Below, one piece after another: positions 55,073 through 63,392 of a stretch of 64,000 bases of DNA (positions are counted from its first letter, which is position 1; every line of letters starts with the position of its first letter). The notes below the pieces were generated by a model, which searched no databases, was not told the DNA's origin, and saw nothing but the letters and a program-made list of their open reading frames with translations. Both the position numbers and the translations under genes were made by a program. The stretch covers positions 38,430 through 102,429 of the forward strand of contig JAJDAD010000034.1 in assembly GCA_029262055.1 (NCBI GenBank). Direction: 5' to 3'. The DNA is from Candidatus Zhuqueibacterota bacterium. Its GTDB lineage: Bacteria > Zhuqueibacterota > Zhuqueibacteria > Oceanimicrobiales > Oceanimicrobiaceae.

Positions 55073-57838
55073 ATGATATCGACTATTCATGAGATCGCCA
55101 TGAGTACTGTGGCGGTCGTGCGCAAAGCCAGCCTACAGCAAGCAGCAGTACGTCGAAGCCGGGCGTGGTTTGGCATAACCGTGCTCGCAGGCTCACTTGC
55201 TCTTACCACGACCCTGGACTTAGTCGCGCAGGAAACTGCACCGGCAGCCGGCCGCAAGATCCACAGAAGCATTCCCCCGCAAGGGGCCAAAACCCACACG
55301 GTCATGCCGGGTGCACGCTTCAAGGCCGGCGGGCTAAAGAAGTGGTTTTACGGCAGTGACTACCGCCATCTCTGGAACACGCCCATCGAAGTCGCTGTCC
55401 TCGATCTGGATGCCGTCGGCGGGGGATTGACACCGGTGCGCACCGGTGGATTCGGCCAGTCCATCTCGCTGCACTTTAATGGTGTGGATGGCCGCCGCTA
55501 TACGGTGCGCTCTCTCGATAAGGATCCGACCAAGAGAATCTGGAGCGAGCTGAAGAACACTGTCGTCGAAGACGTCGTGCAGGATCTAATCAGTGCTCTG
55601 CTGCCCACCGGAGTACTGGTAGTGGATTCATTGATGGAGGCAACGGACATTCTATATACCAAGAACAAGTTGGTCGTTATCCCCGATGATCCCAGACTGG
55701 GCAAGTTTCGCAAAGAATTCGCAGGTCTGGTTGGAGCTTTGCAAGAGCATCCGTCGGAAGGGGCGAACGATACTCCCGGTTTCGCCGGTTCGGTAAAAAT
55801 CAGCGGCACCGAAAAGCTGTGGAAGCATTTGGCAAAGGGGCCGTGCAATCGCATCGATGCGCCGGCGTACCTGAAAGCCAAATTCATGGATTTCCTGATT
55901 AACGACAAGGACCGTCACTCCGGTCAGTGGCGCTGGGCGCGCTTCCCGGACGGCGACTGTTATAAATGGCTGCCCATACCCGAAGACCGTGACCAGGCGT
56001 TTATCGATCTCGACGGGTTCGCAATGGCGTTAGGACGCAGGGCAGTTCCCAAGCTGATAAAGTTTGAAGACAAATATCCAAGTGTGGTTGGGCTCTCTAC
56101 CAACGGCTGGGAGTTGGATCGCGAATTTTTGGTCGGGCTGGAAAAGAGCGTCTGGGACTCAGTCTTAACCGTATTCATCAGTGAGCTGCCGGACCCGGTC
56201 ATCGAAGGTGCTGTGCGCAGACTGCCGCCCCCATATTATATGCAAATAGGTGAATTCCTTACGCATGCGCTCAAGGAGCGGCGCGACAAACTACCTAAGT
56301 TTGTCGGCCGGTATTATAAGCTGATCACCCGGCAGGCTGAGATTAAAACGACCAACAAGGATGAGTACGTTGAGTTAGAGCACAAGAAGAACGGGGACCT
56401 GGCTGTCCGCATCGGCGTTAAGAAAAGCGCCAACTCAGCAAGGCAAGCGCCATTCTTTCATAGAACCTTTAGCAGCAAAGATGCAAAAGAAATCCGCATG
56501 TACCTGGAGGGCGGCGCTGACGAGGTCACTGTACTGGGGGAAAAAGCGAAGATAAAACTGCTGATAGACGGTGGCGAGGGAGATGACACCTTCACCAATA
56601 AGTCGCGCTCCGGAGGAAAAAAGGTGCAGTTCTTTGATGCTCGCGGGAATAATCGGTTCGTGAAGGGCAGAGGAGCGAAAGTCGAGCGGCGTCCTTACGA
56701 GCGTCCTCCAGGCCCGAAATCGCTCAACACCAGGCATGCCGTCGACTGGGGCAAGCAAGGCTTCTCATTCCCGATTATCAGCGCCAGCCCTGACCTTGGC
56801 GCCTATGTGGGGATCATCGGTGGTCGGCAGTATTTCGGCTACCGCAAGGATCCTTTTTCATCCCGGCATGCGGTTAGCGCCGGACTGGCGAGTAACGGTC
56901 TACATCCACTCTTGGCTTACACAGGAAGGTTCCACCATGTCTGGCCCCAAATGGATCTGATATTCCACGCAGCCTTTTCCGGAATTGAGGTCATTCGTTT
57001 CAATGGCTTTGGCAACGAGTCCGAGATTTCCGGATCTGATTCATTCTATGATGTGGATCGCCAGCAGCTTCTCGTTGCCCCAAGCATCGAGTTTCAGGCG
57101 GGCATCAACCGTGGTGGAAAAGAGGGAGGCGGTAAAGAGTTGCTGCGTCCATCCTTTACGGCTGCCGTCGGTCCGGTCCTGAAGTACGCTGATACGCCTT
57201 TCAGTGACAACGATGATCATTTCATCGGCACACTGATTCCGGATTTGTATGGCACCGGTACCTTCGGGCAGGTTGGGGCCCAGGCCGTGTTGAAATTTGA
57301 TACCCGCGACAATCCGGGCTTTGCCACAAAGGGCGTCTTTCTCCAGGCAACCGGCACCGTCTATCCGGAAGTCTGGGATGTCGAATCCACCTTCGGTGGC
57401 ATTAAAGGTACCGCTTCTACCTACCTTACAGCCACAAGAATGCCGACGAGACCGACCCTGGCCTTGCGGGCAGGCGGCGAGAGAGTGTGGGGGACGTTTC
57501 CATACCATGAGGCTGCCTACATTGGCGGACCGACCACGCTGCGCGGTTTCCGCGAAGACCGCTTCGGTGGCGAGGGTTCTGCTTACGGAAATGCGGAATT
57601 GCGTTTTGCTGTCGGAAAGACCAAGTTTCTGGTCCCGGGCGAGTTTGGATTGTTTGGCGCCGCCGATGTCGGCCGGGTTTTCCTTGATGAAGATCCTGAC
57701 GATGCCGATGAGTGGCATTCCGGCTTTGGTGGCGGTTTTTGGCTGTCGTTCCTGAGTCGTTTACAGACCCTGAGCGTCGGAATCGTAAACGGCGACGACC
57801 TGACAGGTGTCTACGTCAGCGCCGGGTTCATGTTCTAA
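55073..57838 (+). CDS. Kinase-like domain fused to Omp85-type outer-membrane barrel (copy 1)
   Basis: A 921-residue exported protein (signal near 30-52, ending LVAQ; RBS GGAGGAGG). Residues about 118-315 have kinase-like landmarks: a Gly-rich loop (RTGGFGQS, 123-130), a Lys after a strand (YTVRSLDKDP, Lys150), a catalytic-loop-like LINDKDRHSGQW (275-286) and metal-binding-like PEDRDQAF (303-310). This is the order in HipA/FAM20/CotH-type kinases. A linker with GGEGDDTFTNKS (500-511) leads to a C-terminal BamA/TamA-like barrel with LRGFREDRF and final ...GFMF. Role is inferred: surface phosphotransfer or a metal-dependent hydrolase. Catalysis has not been shown for this family to my knowledge. 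Tandem paralog follows. Confidence 0.8.
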   Translation: MISTIHEIAMSTVAVVRKASLQQAAVRRSRAWFGITVLAGSLALTTTLDLVAQETAPAAGRKIHRSIPPQGAKTHTVMPGARFKAGGLKKWFYGSDYRHLWNTPIEVAVLDLDAVGGGLTPVRTGGFGQSISLHFNGVDGRRYTVRSLDKDPTKRIWSELKNTVVEDVVQDLISALLPTGVLVVDSLMEATDILYTKNKLVVIPDDPRLGKFRKEFAGLVGALQEHPSEGANDTPGFAGSVKISGTEKLWKHLAKGPCNRIDAPAYLKAKFMDFLINDKDRHSGQWRWARFPDGDCYKWLPIPEDRDQAFIDLDGFAMALGRRAVPKLIKFEDKYPSVVGLSTNGWELDREFLVGLEKSVWDSVLTVFISELPDPVIEGAVRRLPPPYYMQIGEFLTHALKERRDKLPKFVGRYYKLITRQAEIKTTNKDEYVELEHKKNGDLAVRIGVKKSANSARQAPFFHRTFSSKDAKEIRMYLEGGADEVTVLGEKAKIKLLIDGGEGDDTFTNKSRSGGKKVQFFDARGNNRFVKGRGAKVERRPYERPPGPKSLNTRHAVDWGKQGFSFPIISASPDLGAYVGIIGGRQYFGYRKDPFSSRHAVSAGLASNGLHPLLAYTGRFHHVWPQMDLIFHAAFSGIEVIRFNGFGNESEISGSDSFYDVDRQQLLVAPSIEFQAGINRGGKEGGGKELLRPSFTAAVGPVLKYADTPFSDNDDHFIGTLIPDLYGTGTFGQVGAQAVLKFDTRDNPGFATKGVFLQATGTVYPEVWDVESTFGGIKGTASTYLTATRMPTRPTLALRAGGERVWGTFPYHEAAYIGGPTTLRGFREDRFGGEGSAYGNAELRFAVGKTKFLVPGEFGLFGAADVGRVFLDEDPDDADEWHSGFGGGFWLSFLSRLQTLSVGIVNGDDLTGVYVSAGFMF

Positions 57839-57909
57839 GGGGCCGGCCATTTTTTGCAGACGAATAACAGATGGGGACGCAAGTGCCATCAAGAACCGAG
57901 GTAATGACT

Positions 57910-60651
57910 ATGCACGTTAAGATGCTTACCGGGGTAGATTTCAGGACAAACACACAGGGAGGCTTCAAACCTTTGCATCGTTGGCTGGGTGCCACCCTGC
58001 TGGCATCCGTGCTTGTTTTTTCCGTCACGCTTAACTCACGCGCTCAGGAAGGTCCTTCGAGCGCCGGCAAAAAGATTCATCGGGCGATTCCGCCCAAAGG
58101 TGCCAGAACCCACACTGTTGTTCCCGGTGAGCGGTATCGCGCCGGCGGTTTTAAAACATGGTTCTACGGCAGCGATTACCGCAATCTGTGGACCACACCA
58201 ATTGAGATTTCTGTGCTCGATCTCGAGAACTTTGCCGGTGGTTTGACACCACTTCGCACCGGCGGATTCGGTCAATCGATCGCGTTGCATTTTACGGGTG
58301 CAGACGGGCGCAGGTACACTGTGCGTTCCCTGGATAAGGACCCGACCAAGCGCATTGCAGGTGACCTCAAGAATACGGTCGTGGAGTACGTACTGCAGGA
58401 TATGATTAGCTCGCAGTTCCCGGCCGGTGCGTTGGTGGTAGACCCGCTGCAGGAAGCCACTGGTATTCTCCATTCAAAACACACTTTGCTGGTCATCCCT
58501 GATGACCCCCGGCTCGGCGAATACCGCAACGAGTTTGCCGGTCTCGTTGGGACACTGCAGCAACATCCTTCTGAAGGGCCAGACGGGACGGCGGGATTTG
58601 CCGGCTCCAAAAAAATCAGCGGTACTGAAAAAGTGTGGGAGCACCTGGAAAAGAACCCTTGCAGTCGTATTGATGCCCCGGCCTACCTCAAAGCGAGACT
58701 GATGGACTTTCTCATCAATGACAAGGACCGCCATTCCGGTCAGTGGCGCTGGGCGCAGTTTCCAGACGGGGACTGCTACAAGTGGGTGCCAATACCTGAA
58801 GACCGTGACCAGGCCTTTATCGATTTTGACGGTTTTGCCTGGGCATTGGGCCGCAAGGCCATCCCCAAAATGATCAAGTTTGAGGGCCGGTACCCGAGTC
58901 TCATCGGCCTTTCGATCAACGGGTGGGAACTGGACCGCGAGTTTCTGGTGGAGCTGGATAAGAGTGTCTGGGACTCAGTGACCACGGTTTTCGTCAAGGA
59001 ACTGCCGGATCCGATCATTGAAGAGGCTGTGCGTAGATTGCCGCAACCCTACTACGAGATGGTTGGGAAGTTTCTCACGGACGCCCTGAAATCACGCCGC
59101 GACGAGCTGCCTGAATTTGTCGACAGATACTTTAAACTGATTACCCGGCAGCCCGAAATCCAGGCAACAGACAAGAAGGAACACTTGGCGTTAGAGCATT
59201 TGCCCAATGGGGACCTCGCGGTTAGTCTCTCCCGGGTCAGAGGTGCCGCCAGAGAAATGGGTGCGCCGTACTTTCAAAGGACCTTCCGTGCTGACGAAAC
59301 CAGGGAGATCCGGTTTTACATGCACGGTGGCGACGACGAAGTCGTGATATCCGGGAAAGAAGCCCAGATCAAAGTTCTCATAGACGGTGGCGGCGGCGAT
59401 GATACTTTTATTAACAAATCCCTGGCCGGCAGCGGAAAGACACAGTTCTTTGATTCACGTGGTAAAAACAAATTCAAGAAAGGCAGGGGAGCCAAAGTCA
59501 TCACCCGTCCCTACAAGCGCCCCCCGGGCTTGGCTTCACTCAACTCGAGATATGCTATTGATTGGGGCGGCTTTAACTTCGTATTGCCGACCATAACGGC
59601 AAACCCTGATATTGGGGCCTACGTTGGCGTCACTGTCGGCCGGCAATCGCTGGGTTATCGCAAATCACCTTTCTCATCGCGGCATTCGGTCAGCCTCGGT
59701 ATTGCCACTGATGGGATGGAGCCCTTCGTCGGATACAAGGGCGTACTGCACCATGTCTGGCCCCAGACCGACCTGAAACTGGACACGCAATTCTCCGGAA
59801 TCAACGTGATTCGTTTCAACGGGTTCGGCAACGAGACCGAGATCCCCGGTTCATCCTCATTTTATGATGTCAACCGAAAGGAATTTAGTTTCTTCCCGAG
59901 TGTCGAGTTCCAGTCGAGTGAAAACCGTGGCGGCAAGCAAGGCAGCGGCAGCGAGGTGTTACGTCCGACTATCACTCTTGAGGCTGGTCCGATTGTCAAG
60001 TACTCAGACACGCCGCGCAGCGACAACGAAGACAGTTTCATCGGTTCCTTGATTCCATCACTTTATGGCACGGGCTCATTCGGCCAGTTGGGTGCACAGG
60101 CCGAATTTACGTGGGATACGCGCGACAACCCCGGGTTTGCGACCAAGGGGGTTTTGTTCAAAGCCACCGGTGCAGTCTACCCCGAAGTCTGGGATGTGGA
60201 ATCCACGTTTGGCAACGTAAGTGGCGCCATCTCCACTTATTTAACCGCGGATATGCCGACGTCGCCAACCCTGGCCCTCCGAATCGGAGGGGAAAAGGTG
60301 TGGGGCACGTTTCCATTTCATGAAGCGGCCTACCTGGGTGGCGCGAGCGATCTTCGTGGGTTTCGGGAAGATCGCTTCGGCGGCGATGCTTCTGCTTACG
60401 GAAATGCCGAGTTGCGTTTTGCCGTAGCAAAGATTAAGTTCTTGGTGCCTGGGGAATTTGGTTTATTTGGCGCAGCGGACGCAGGACGTGTCTTCCTCGA
60501 CGAGGATCCTGACGGTGCGGATGAAATACACACCGGCTTTGGCGGAGGATTCTGGTTCTCTTTCCTGCACCGGATACAGACCCTGAGCGTTGGGATCGTT
60601 AACGGTGATGATGTGACAGGTTTCTATGCCACTGCAGGGTTTATGTTCTAG
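57910..60651 (+). CDS. Kinase-like domain fused to Omp85-type outer-membrane barrel (copy 2)
   Basis: A 913-residue paralog of the previous protein in tandem, similar along the entire length, so a local duplication. Signal peptide (LLASVLVFSVTLNSRA) then the same kinase-like order: RTGGFGQS, YTVRSLDKDP, LINDKDRHSGQW, PEDRDQAFIDFDGF, and the GGGGDDTFINKS linker, then a barrel with LRGFREDRFGG and C-terminal ...GFMF. Landmark residues are conserved in both copies, arguing for selected function in both. Start at 57910 (GAGG 8 nt upstream); the ATG at 57871 lacks a good site. Cotranscription with copy 1 is likely (short 71-nt gap). Confidence 0.8.
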   Translation: MHVKMLTGVDFRTNTQGGFKPLHRWLGATLLASVLVFSVTLNSRAQEGPSSAGKKIHRAIPPKGARTHTVVPGERYRAGGFKTWFYGSDYRNLWTTPIEISVLDLENFAGGLTPLRTGGFGQSIALHFTGADGRRYTVRSLDKDPTKRIAGDLKNTVVEYVLQDMISSQFPAGALVVDPLQEATGILHSKHTLLVIPDDPRLGEYRNEFAGLVGTLQQHPSEGPDGTAGFAGSKKISGTEKVWEHLEKNPCSRIDAPAYLKARLMDFLINDKDRHSGQWRWAQFPDGDCYKWVPIPEDRDQAFIDFDGFAWALGRKAIPKMIKFEGRYPSLIGLSINGWELDREFLVELDKSVWDSVTTVFVKELPDPIIEEAVRRLPQPYYEMVGKFLTDALKSRRDELPEFVDRYFKLITRQPEIQATDKKEHLALEHLPNGDLAVSLSRVRGAAREMGAPYFQRTFRADETREIRFYMHGGDDEVVISGKEAQIKVLIDGGGGDDTFINKSLAGSGKTQFFDSRGKNKFKKGRGAKVITRPYKRPPGLASLNSRYAIDWGGFNFVLPTITANPDIGAYVGVTVGRQSLGYRKSPFSSRHSVSLGIATDGMEPFVGYKGVLHHVWPQTDLKLDTQFSGINVIRFNGFGNETEIPGSSSFYDVNRKEFSFFPSVEFQSSENRGGKQGSGSEVLRPTITLEAGPIVKYSDTPRSDNEDSFIGSLIPSLYGTGSFGQLGAQAEFTWDTRDNPGFATKGVLFKATGAVYPEVWDVESTFGNVSGAISTYLTADMPTSPTLALRIGGEKVWGTFPFHEAAYLGGASDLRGFREDRFGGDASAYGNAELRFAVAKIKFLVPGEFGLFGAADAGRVFLDEDPDGADEIHTGFGGGFWFSFLHRIQTLSVGIVNGDDVTGFYATAGFMF

Positions 60652-60711
60652 GGGCGTTGTAGTTTCATTCAGACAGGTTGAGATTTTCATAAAGTCATGG
60701 AGAGGAAGGAT

Positions 60712-61686
60712 ATGCTTGAAAAAATCACCAACAACATCATGTTTCGCCTCGCTGCTTATTATGTAGCGATAATCACAATTGTCTTTGGTCTTTTTAATCT
60801 GTTTCCCCAAATACCGTACTACCTTGCTCAGGAGCGCGGACATCAGGCAAGAGCGGATGTATCCGACCTCGGGGCAGCGATTTCAGCAACGGCTGAAGCA
60901 AGGGTAGACGGTCTGGAGGGGCTACTCGACCCTGGCACCTCGATTCCGGTCTTGATGGCTCTGATTCTGGCATTTGCGTTTACCCTGCCGGTTGCCTGGG
61001 TTTACCGCTGGACGCACAACAAGAAGAAATATGCGCAGACGTTCGCACATACGCTTCTTGTGCTACCCATCGCCATCGCCGGAGTTGTTTTTCTCGTAAA
61101 AGGCAGCCTCGCCCTGGCATTCAGTCTGGCCGGTATTGTAGCTGCCGTCCGCTTCAGGACAACGCTGAATGAGCCGATGGACGGCGTGTTTGTCTTTATC
61201 GTGGCGGGAATTGGGCTGGCAGCCGGCGTGCAGCTTCTCAACGTCGCGTTTATCGCTTCGGTCTTCTTTAATGCCGTAGCCGTGGCCGTGTGGTATACGG
61301 ATTTTGGCGCAAGGCCCGCCGTGATGATTGGCTGTAACGTCTGCACGATTGACGCCAAGGACGATAGTCCAGGCAGCAGCGTGCAACGCATGTCGCACGT
61401 GGATAATCCGGAAGATCTGAAACCGTTAAATTCTCATCTCCTGATCCATACGGCAAATCCTGAAAGGTCGGAACAAACGACGATTCAGGTTCTGGAAGCC
61501 CATGGCAGACGTTGGAAACTAGGGCAAACCGTCACGAAAAAGGACGGCTCAGCTGTTCTTGAGTTTGATATTCGGCTTAAGAAATCAGAGGTTTCCACGG
61601 AGTTCCTCGAAGAGGTCAAGAAGAGCGATGCGCTGCATATTACGAAAGTCGAACTGAAAAATCACAACAAACAACTGAAGGCATAG
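60712..61686 (+). CDS. DUF4956-family membrane protein
   Basis: A 324-residue protein. Four or more N-terminal membrane helices include the DUF4956 signature (AAVRFRTTLNEPMDGVFVF, about 145-163) followed by a hydrophobic GIGLAAGVQLL segment. A soluble C-terminal domain (about 225-324) resembles a small ACT-like ferredoxin fold. In other bacteria DUF4956 genes neighbour CotH-type kinases and VTC-type polyphosphate polymerases, which makes its place behind two kinase-like barrels notable. Start at 60712 (AGGAAGG) preferred over 60697. Confidence 0.85.
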   Translation: MLEKITNNIMFRLAAYYVAIITIVFGLFNLFPQIPYYLAQERGHQARADVSDLGAAISATAEARVDGLEGLLDPGTSIPVLMALILAFAFTLPVAWVYRWTHNKKKYAQTFAHTLLVLPIAIAGVVFLVKGSLALAFSLAGIVAAVRFRTTLNEPMDGVFVFIVAGIGLAAGVQLLNVAFIASVFFNAVAVAVWYTDFGARPAVMIGCNVCTIDAKDDSPGSSVQRMSHVDNPEDLKPLNSHLLIHTANPERSEQTTIQVLEAHGRRWKLGQTVTKKDGSAVLEFDIRLKKSEVSTEFLEEVKKSDALHITKVELKNHNKQLKA

Positions 61687-61691
61687 AATAC

Positions 61692-62669
61692 ATGACACTA
61701 GGAGACAAGCTTTTTGTAGGATTCTTTGTCTTTAGCATCGTTTTCTACCTGCTGACTTTCTTTTTTAAAGGGGAGTCACCTGACTACTCCCCCAGAGCCA
61801 CGGTCACCGCTGTTTCGATGACTGCAGCCGGTTCAACAGCACAGGAAATGGCGGGGGACACCACACTGGTGACAAACACCACCAGCTCTTTAACGGGGTA
61901 CAATTTCAAAGCGGAAACTGCACGCCGGTGGAAGTTGCCAAAACGCCTGCGGGAGATATCCGGTCTGTGCCTGACCGCTGATAACCGGCTGCTGGCACAC
62001 AACGATGAAAAAGGGACCATTTGCGAGATCGACTATCAGAACGGCAGTGGGGAGATTATCAAGGCCTTCGGCCTGGGCGACCTCGGGTCCGTCATCAGGG
62101 GTGACTTCGAAGGCATTGCTACGGCTGATGAGCTGATCTACATGGTGACAAGCACAGGACGGCTCTACGAATGCCGTGAAGGCAGCGACGGTGAGACCGT
62201 TCTCTTCAATGCCTATGCCACCGGAGTCGGGCGCGATTATGAAATAGAGGGGTTGGCCTATGATCCGGACCAGCGGGTACTCCTAATCATGAGCAAAAAC
62301 CCGTTAAGCCCTGAGCAGAAGGGGCAATTGACGATTTACCGCTGGTCGGTCGACAGCAAGCAATTGCTGCAAGGTGGCCACACGGTCGTGCCCATCAGCG
62401 AGTTTGCGCAGCACCTGGAAGGCAAGAAGTTCCAGCCGTCCGGAATTGAGCGCCATCCTGTTTCGGGAAATTACTTTGTAGTCGCGGCAAGACAAAAGGC
62501 TATCGCTGAAGTCACCCCGGACGGGAAAGTCATCGCGGTCGTGAAATTGGCTGCCGACTGGCACCGTCAGAGCGAGGGCATCACATTTGCGCCTGATAAT
62601 ACGCTGATCGTGTCCGACGAAGGAGCAGGCAAACGGGGTCGCCTGACGCTTTATCCTGAGTTGAATTGA
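61692..62669 (+). CDS. SdiA-regulated/phytase-like beta-propeller protein
   Basis: A 325-residue protein with one N-terminal membrane anchor (LFVGFFVFSIVFYLLTFFF, about 7-25) and a propeller domain (about 75-320): EISGLCLTADNRLLAHNDEKG, RGDFEGIATADELIYMVTS, YEIEGLAYDPDQRVLLIMSKN, FQPSGIERHPVSGNYFVVAA, HRQSEGITFAPDNTLIVSDEG. These repeats match the SdiA-regulated/YjiK family, related to esterase-like phytases. Enzymatic activity is unknown. It starts 5 nt after the DUF4956 gene, so the two are cotranscribed and probably act together. Confidence 0.85.
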   Translation: MTLGDKLFVGFFVFSIVFYLLTFFFKGESPDYSPRATVTAVSMTAAGSTAQEMAGDTTLVTNTTSSLTGYNFKAETARRWKLPKRLREISGLCLTADNRLLAHNDEKGTICEIDYQNGSGEIIKAFGLGDLGSVIRGDFEGIATADELIYMVTSTGRLYECREGSDGETVLFNAYATGVGRDYEIEGLAYDPDQRVLLIMSKNPLSPEQKGQLTIYRWSVDSKQLLQGGHTVVPISEFAQHLEGKKFQPSGIERHPVSGNYFVVAARQKAIAEVTPDGKVIAVVKLAADWHRQSEGITFAPDNTLIVSDEGAGKRGRLTLYPELN

Positions 62670-62759
62670 TTTAGGGTATTGCAGGTTTTGGAAAAAGAGG
62701 CAGGAGAATGTCACCCGGTTGGTTGCGGGCCAGGGCAAAACTGAATAACAGGAGATAGC

Positions 62760-63281
62760 ATGGTTCCTCCAAAGAATGACGCAGTTCCGGTTACCGGCAA
62801 ATTCCTTACAGCAGAAGAACGCGGGATTTGCCAGAATATTAGTCAATCAGGCGCGGGGCTCGCCTGCCAGCGGGCAGAGGCTTGTCTGGCTCTGGATGAG
62901 GGCTTGTCGACTGCTGCCGCTGCAGCCAGGACAGCCCTGACGGTGGGCCAGGTTAGTTATCTCAGGACTGCCTTTAACAAAAAACGCTGCATGATTTTTC
63001 CTGAAGAGATGTTGATTGAGACGGATTCCAGGGGCCAGTCGAGGGACAAGTCCCGTCAAGAGAAAGCAAAAGAAGCGAAGGAGAAAAAGCTGAAAGACAA
63101 GAAGACGAAAAAGAAAAAGGGAAAAGAGAAGGCGAAAGCGGAAGCGAAACGGAAAAAGCAAAAGAGGGAAAAGAAGAAAGCCGGTTCTAAAAAGACAAGC
63201 AAAGGTGCGGAAAAAAGCAAGAAGAAGGGTGGGAAGACGAAAAAAGTGAAATCGGAAAAAGCCAAGTCCGGTAAGAAATAA
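62760..63281 (+). CDS. HTH-like protein with histone-H1-like lysine tail
   Basis: A 173-residue protein in two parts. The head (about 17-80: LTAEERGICQNISQ, CQRAEACLALDEGLSTAAAA, LTVGQVSYLRTAFN) looks like a helix-turn-helix of the kind in transposase-type DNA-binding domains. The tail (about 95-173) is nearly all Lys/Ala/Glu/Gly and strongly basic, like bacterial histone-H1 proteins or a nucleoid-binding tail. A DNA-compaction or targeting role is inferred. It follows the propeller gene by 90 nt with an AGGAGA site and precedes the CDGSH gene; no mobility gene accompanies it. Confidence 0.7.
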   Translation: MVPPKNDAVPVTGKFLTAEERGICQNISQSGAGLACQRAEACLALDEGLSTAAAAARTALTVGQVSYLRTAFNKKRCMIFPEEMLIETDSRGQSRDKSRQEKAKEAKEKKLKDKKTKKKKGKEKAKAEAKRKKQKREKKKAGSKKTSKGAEKSKKKGGKTKKVKSEKAKSGKK

Positions 63282-63392
63282 CGGGACACGAGGACGCTAC
63301 TCCCACAGGGGAGGGGTCTTCCGGCTCTTCCTTGCCGGCGTGGGACCAGCATGGCAAAAGTGCAACCTTATGGATTAATACAAGGAGTTGTT

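Noticed and set aside
62760..63281. Transposase gene
   Set aside because: Only an HTH-like head is present, with no catalytic DDE domain and no terminal repeats; the Lys-rich tail is not transposase-like.
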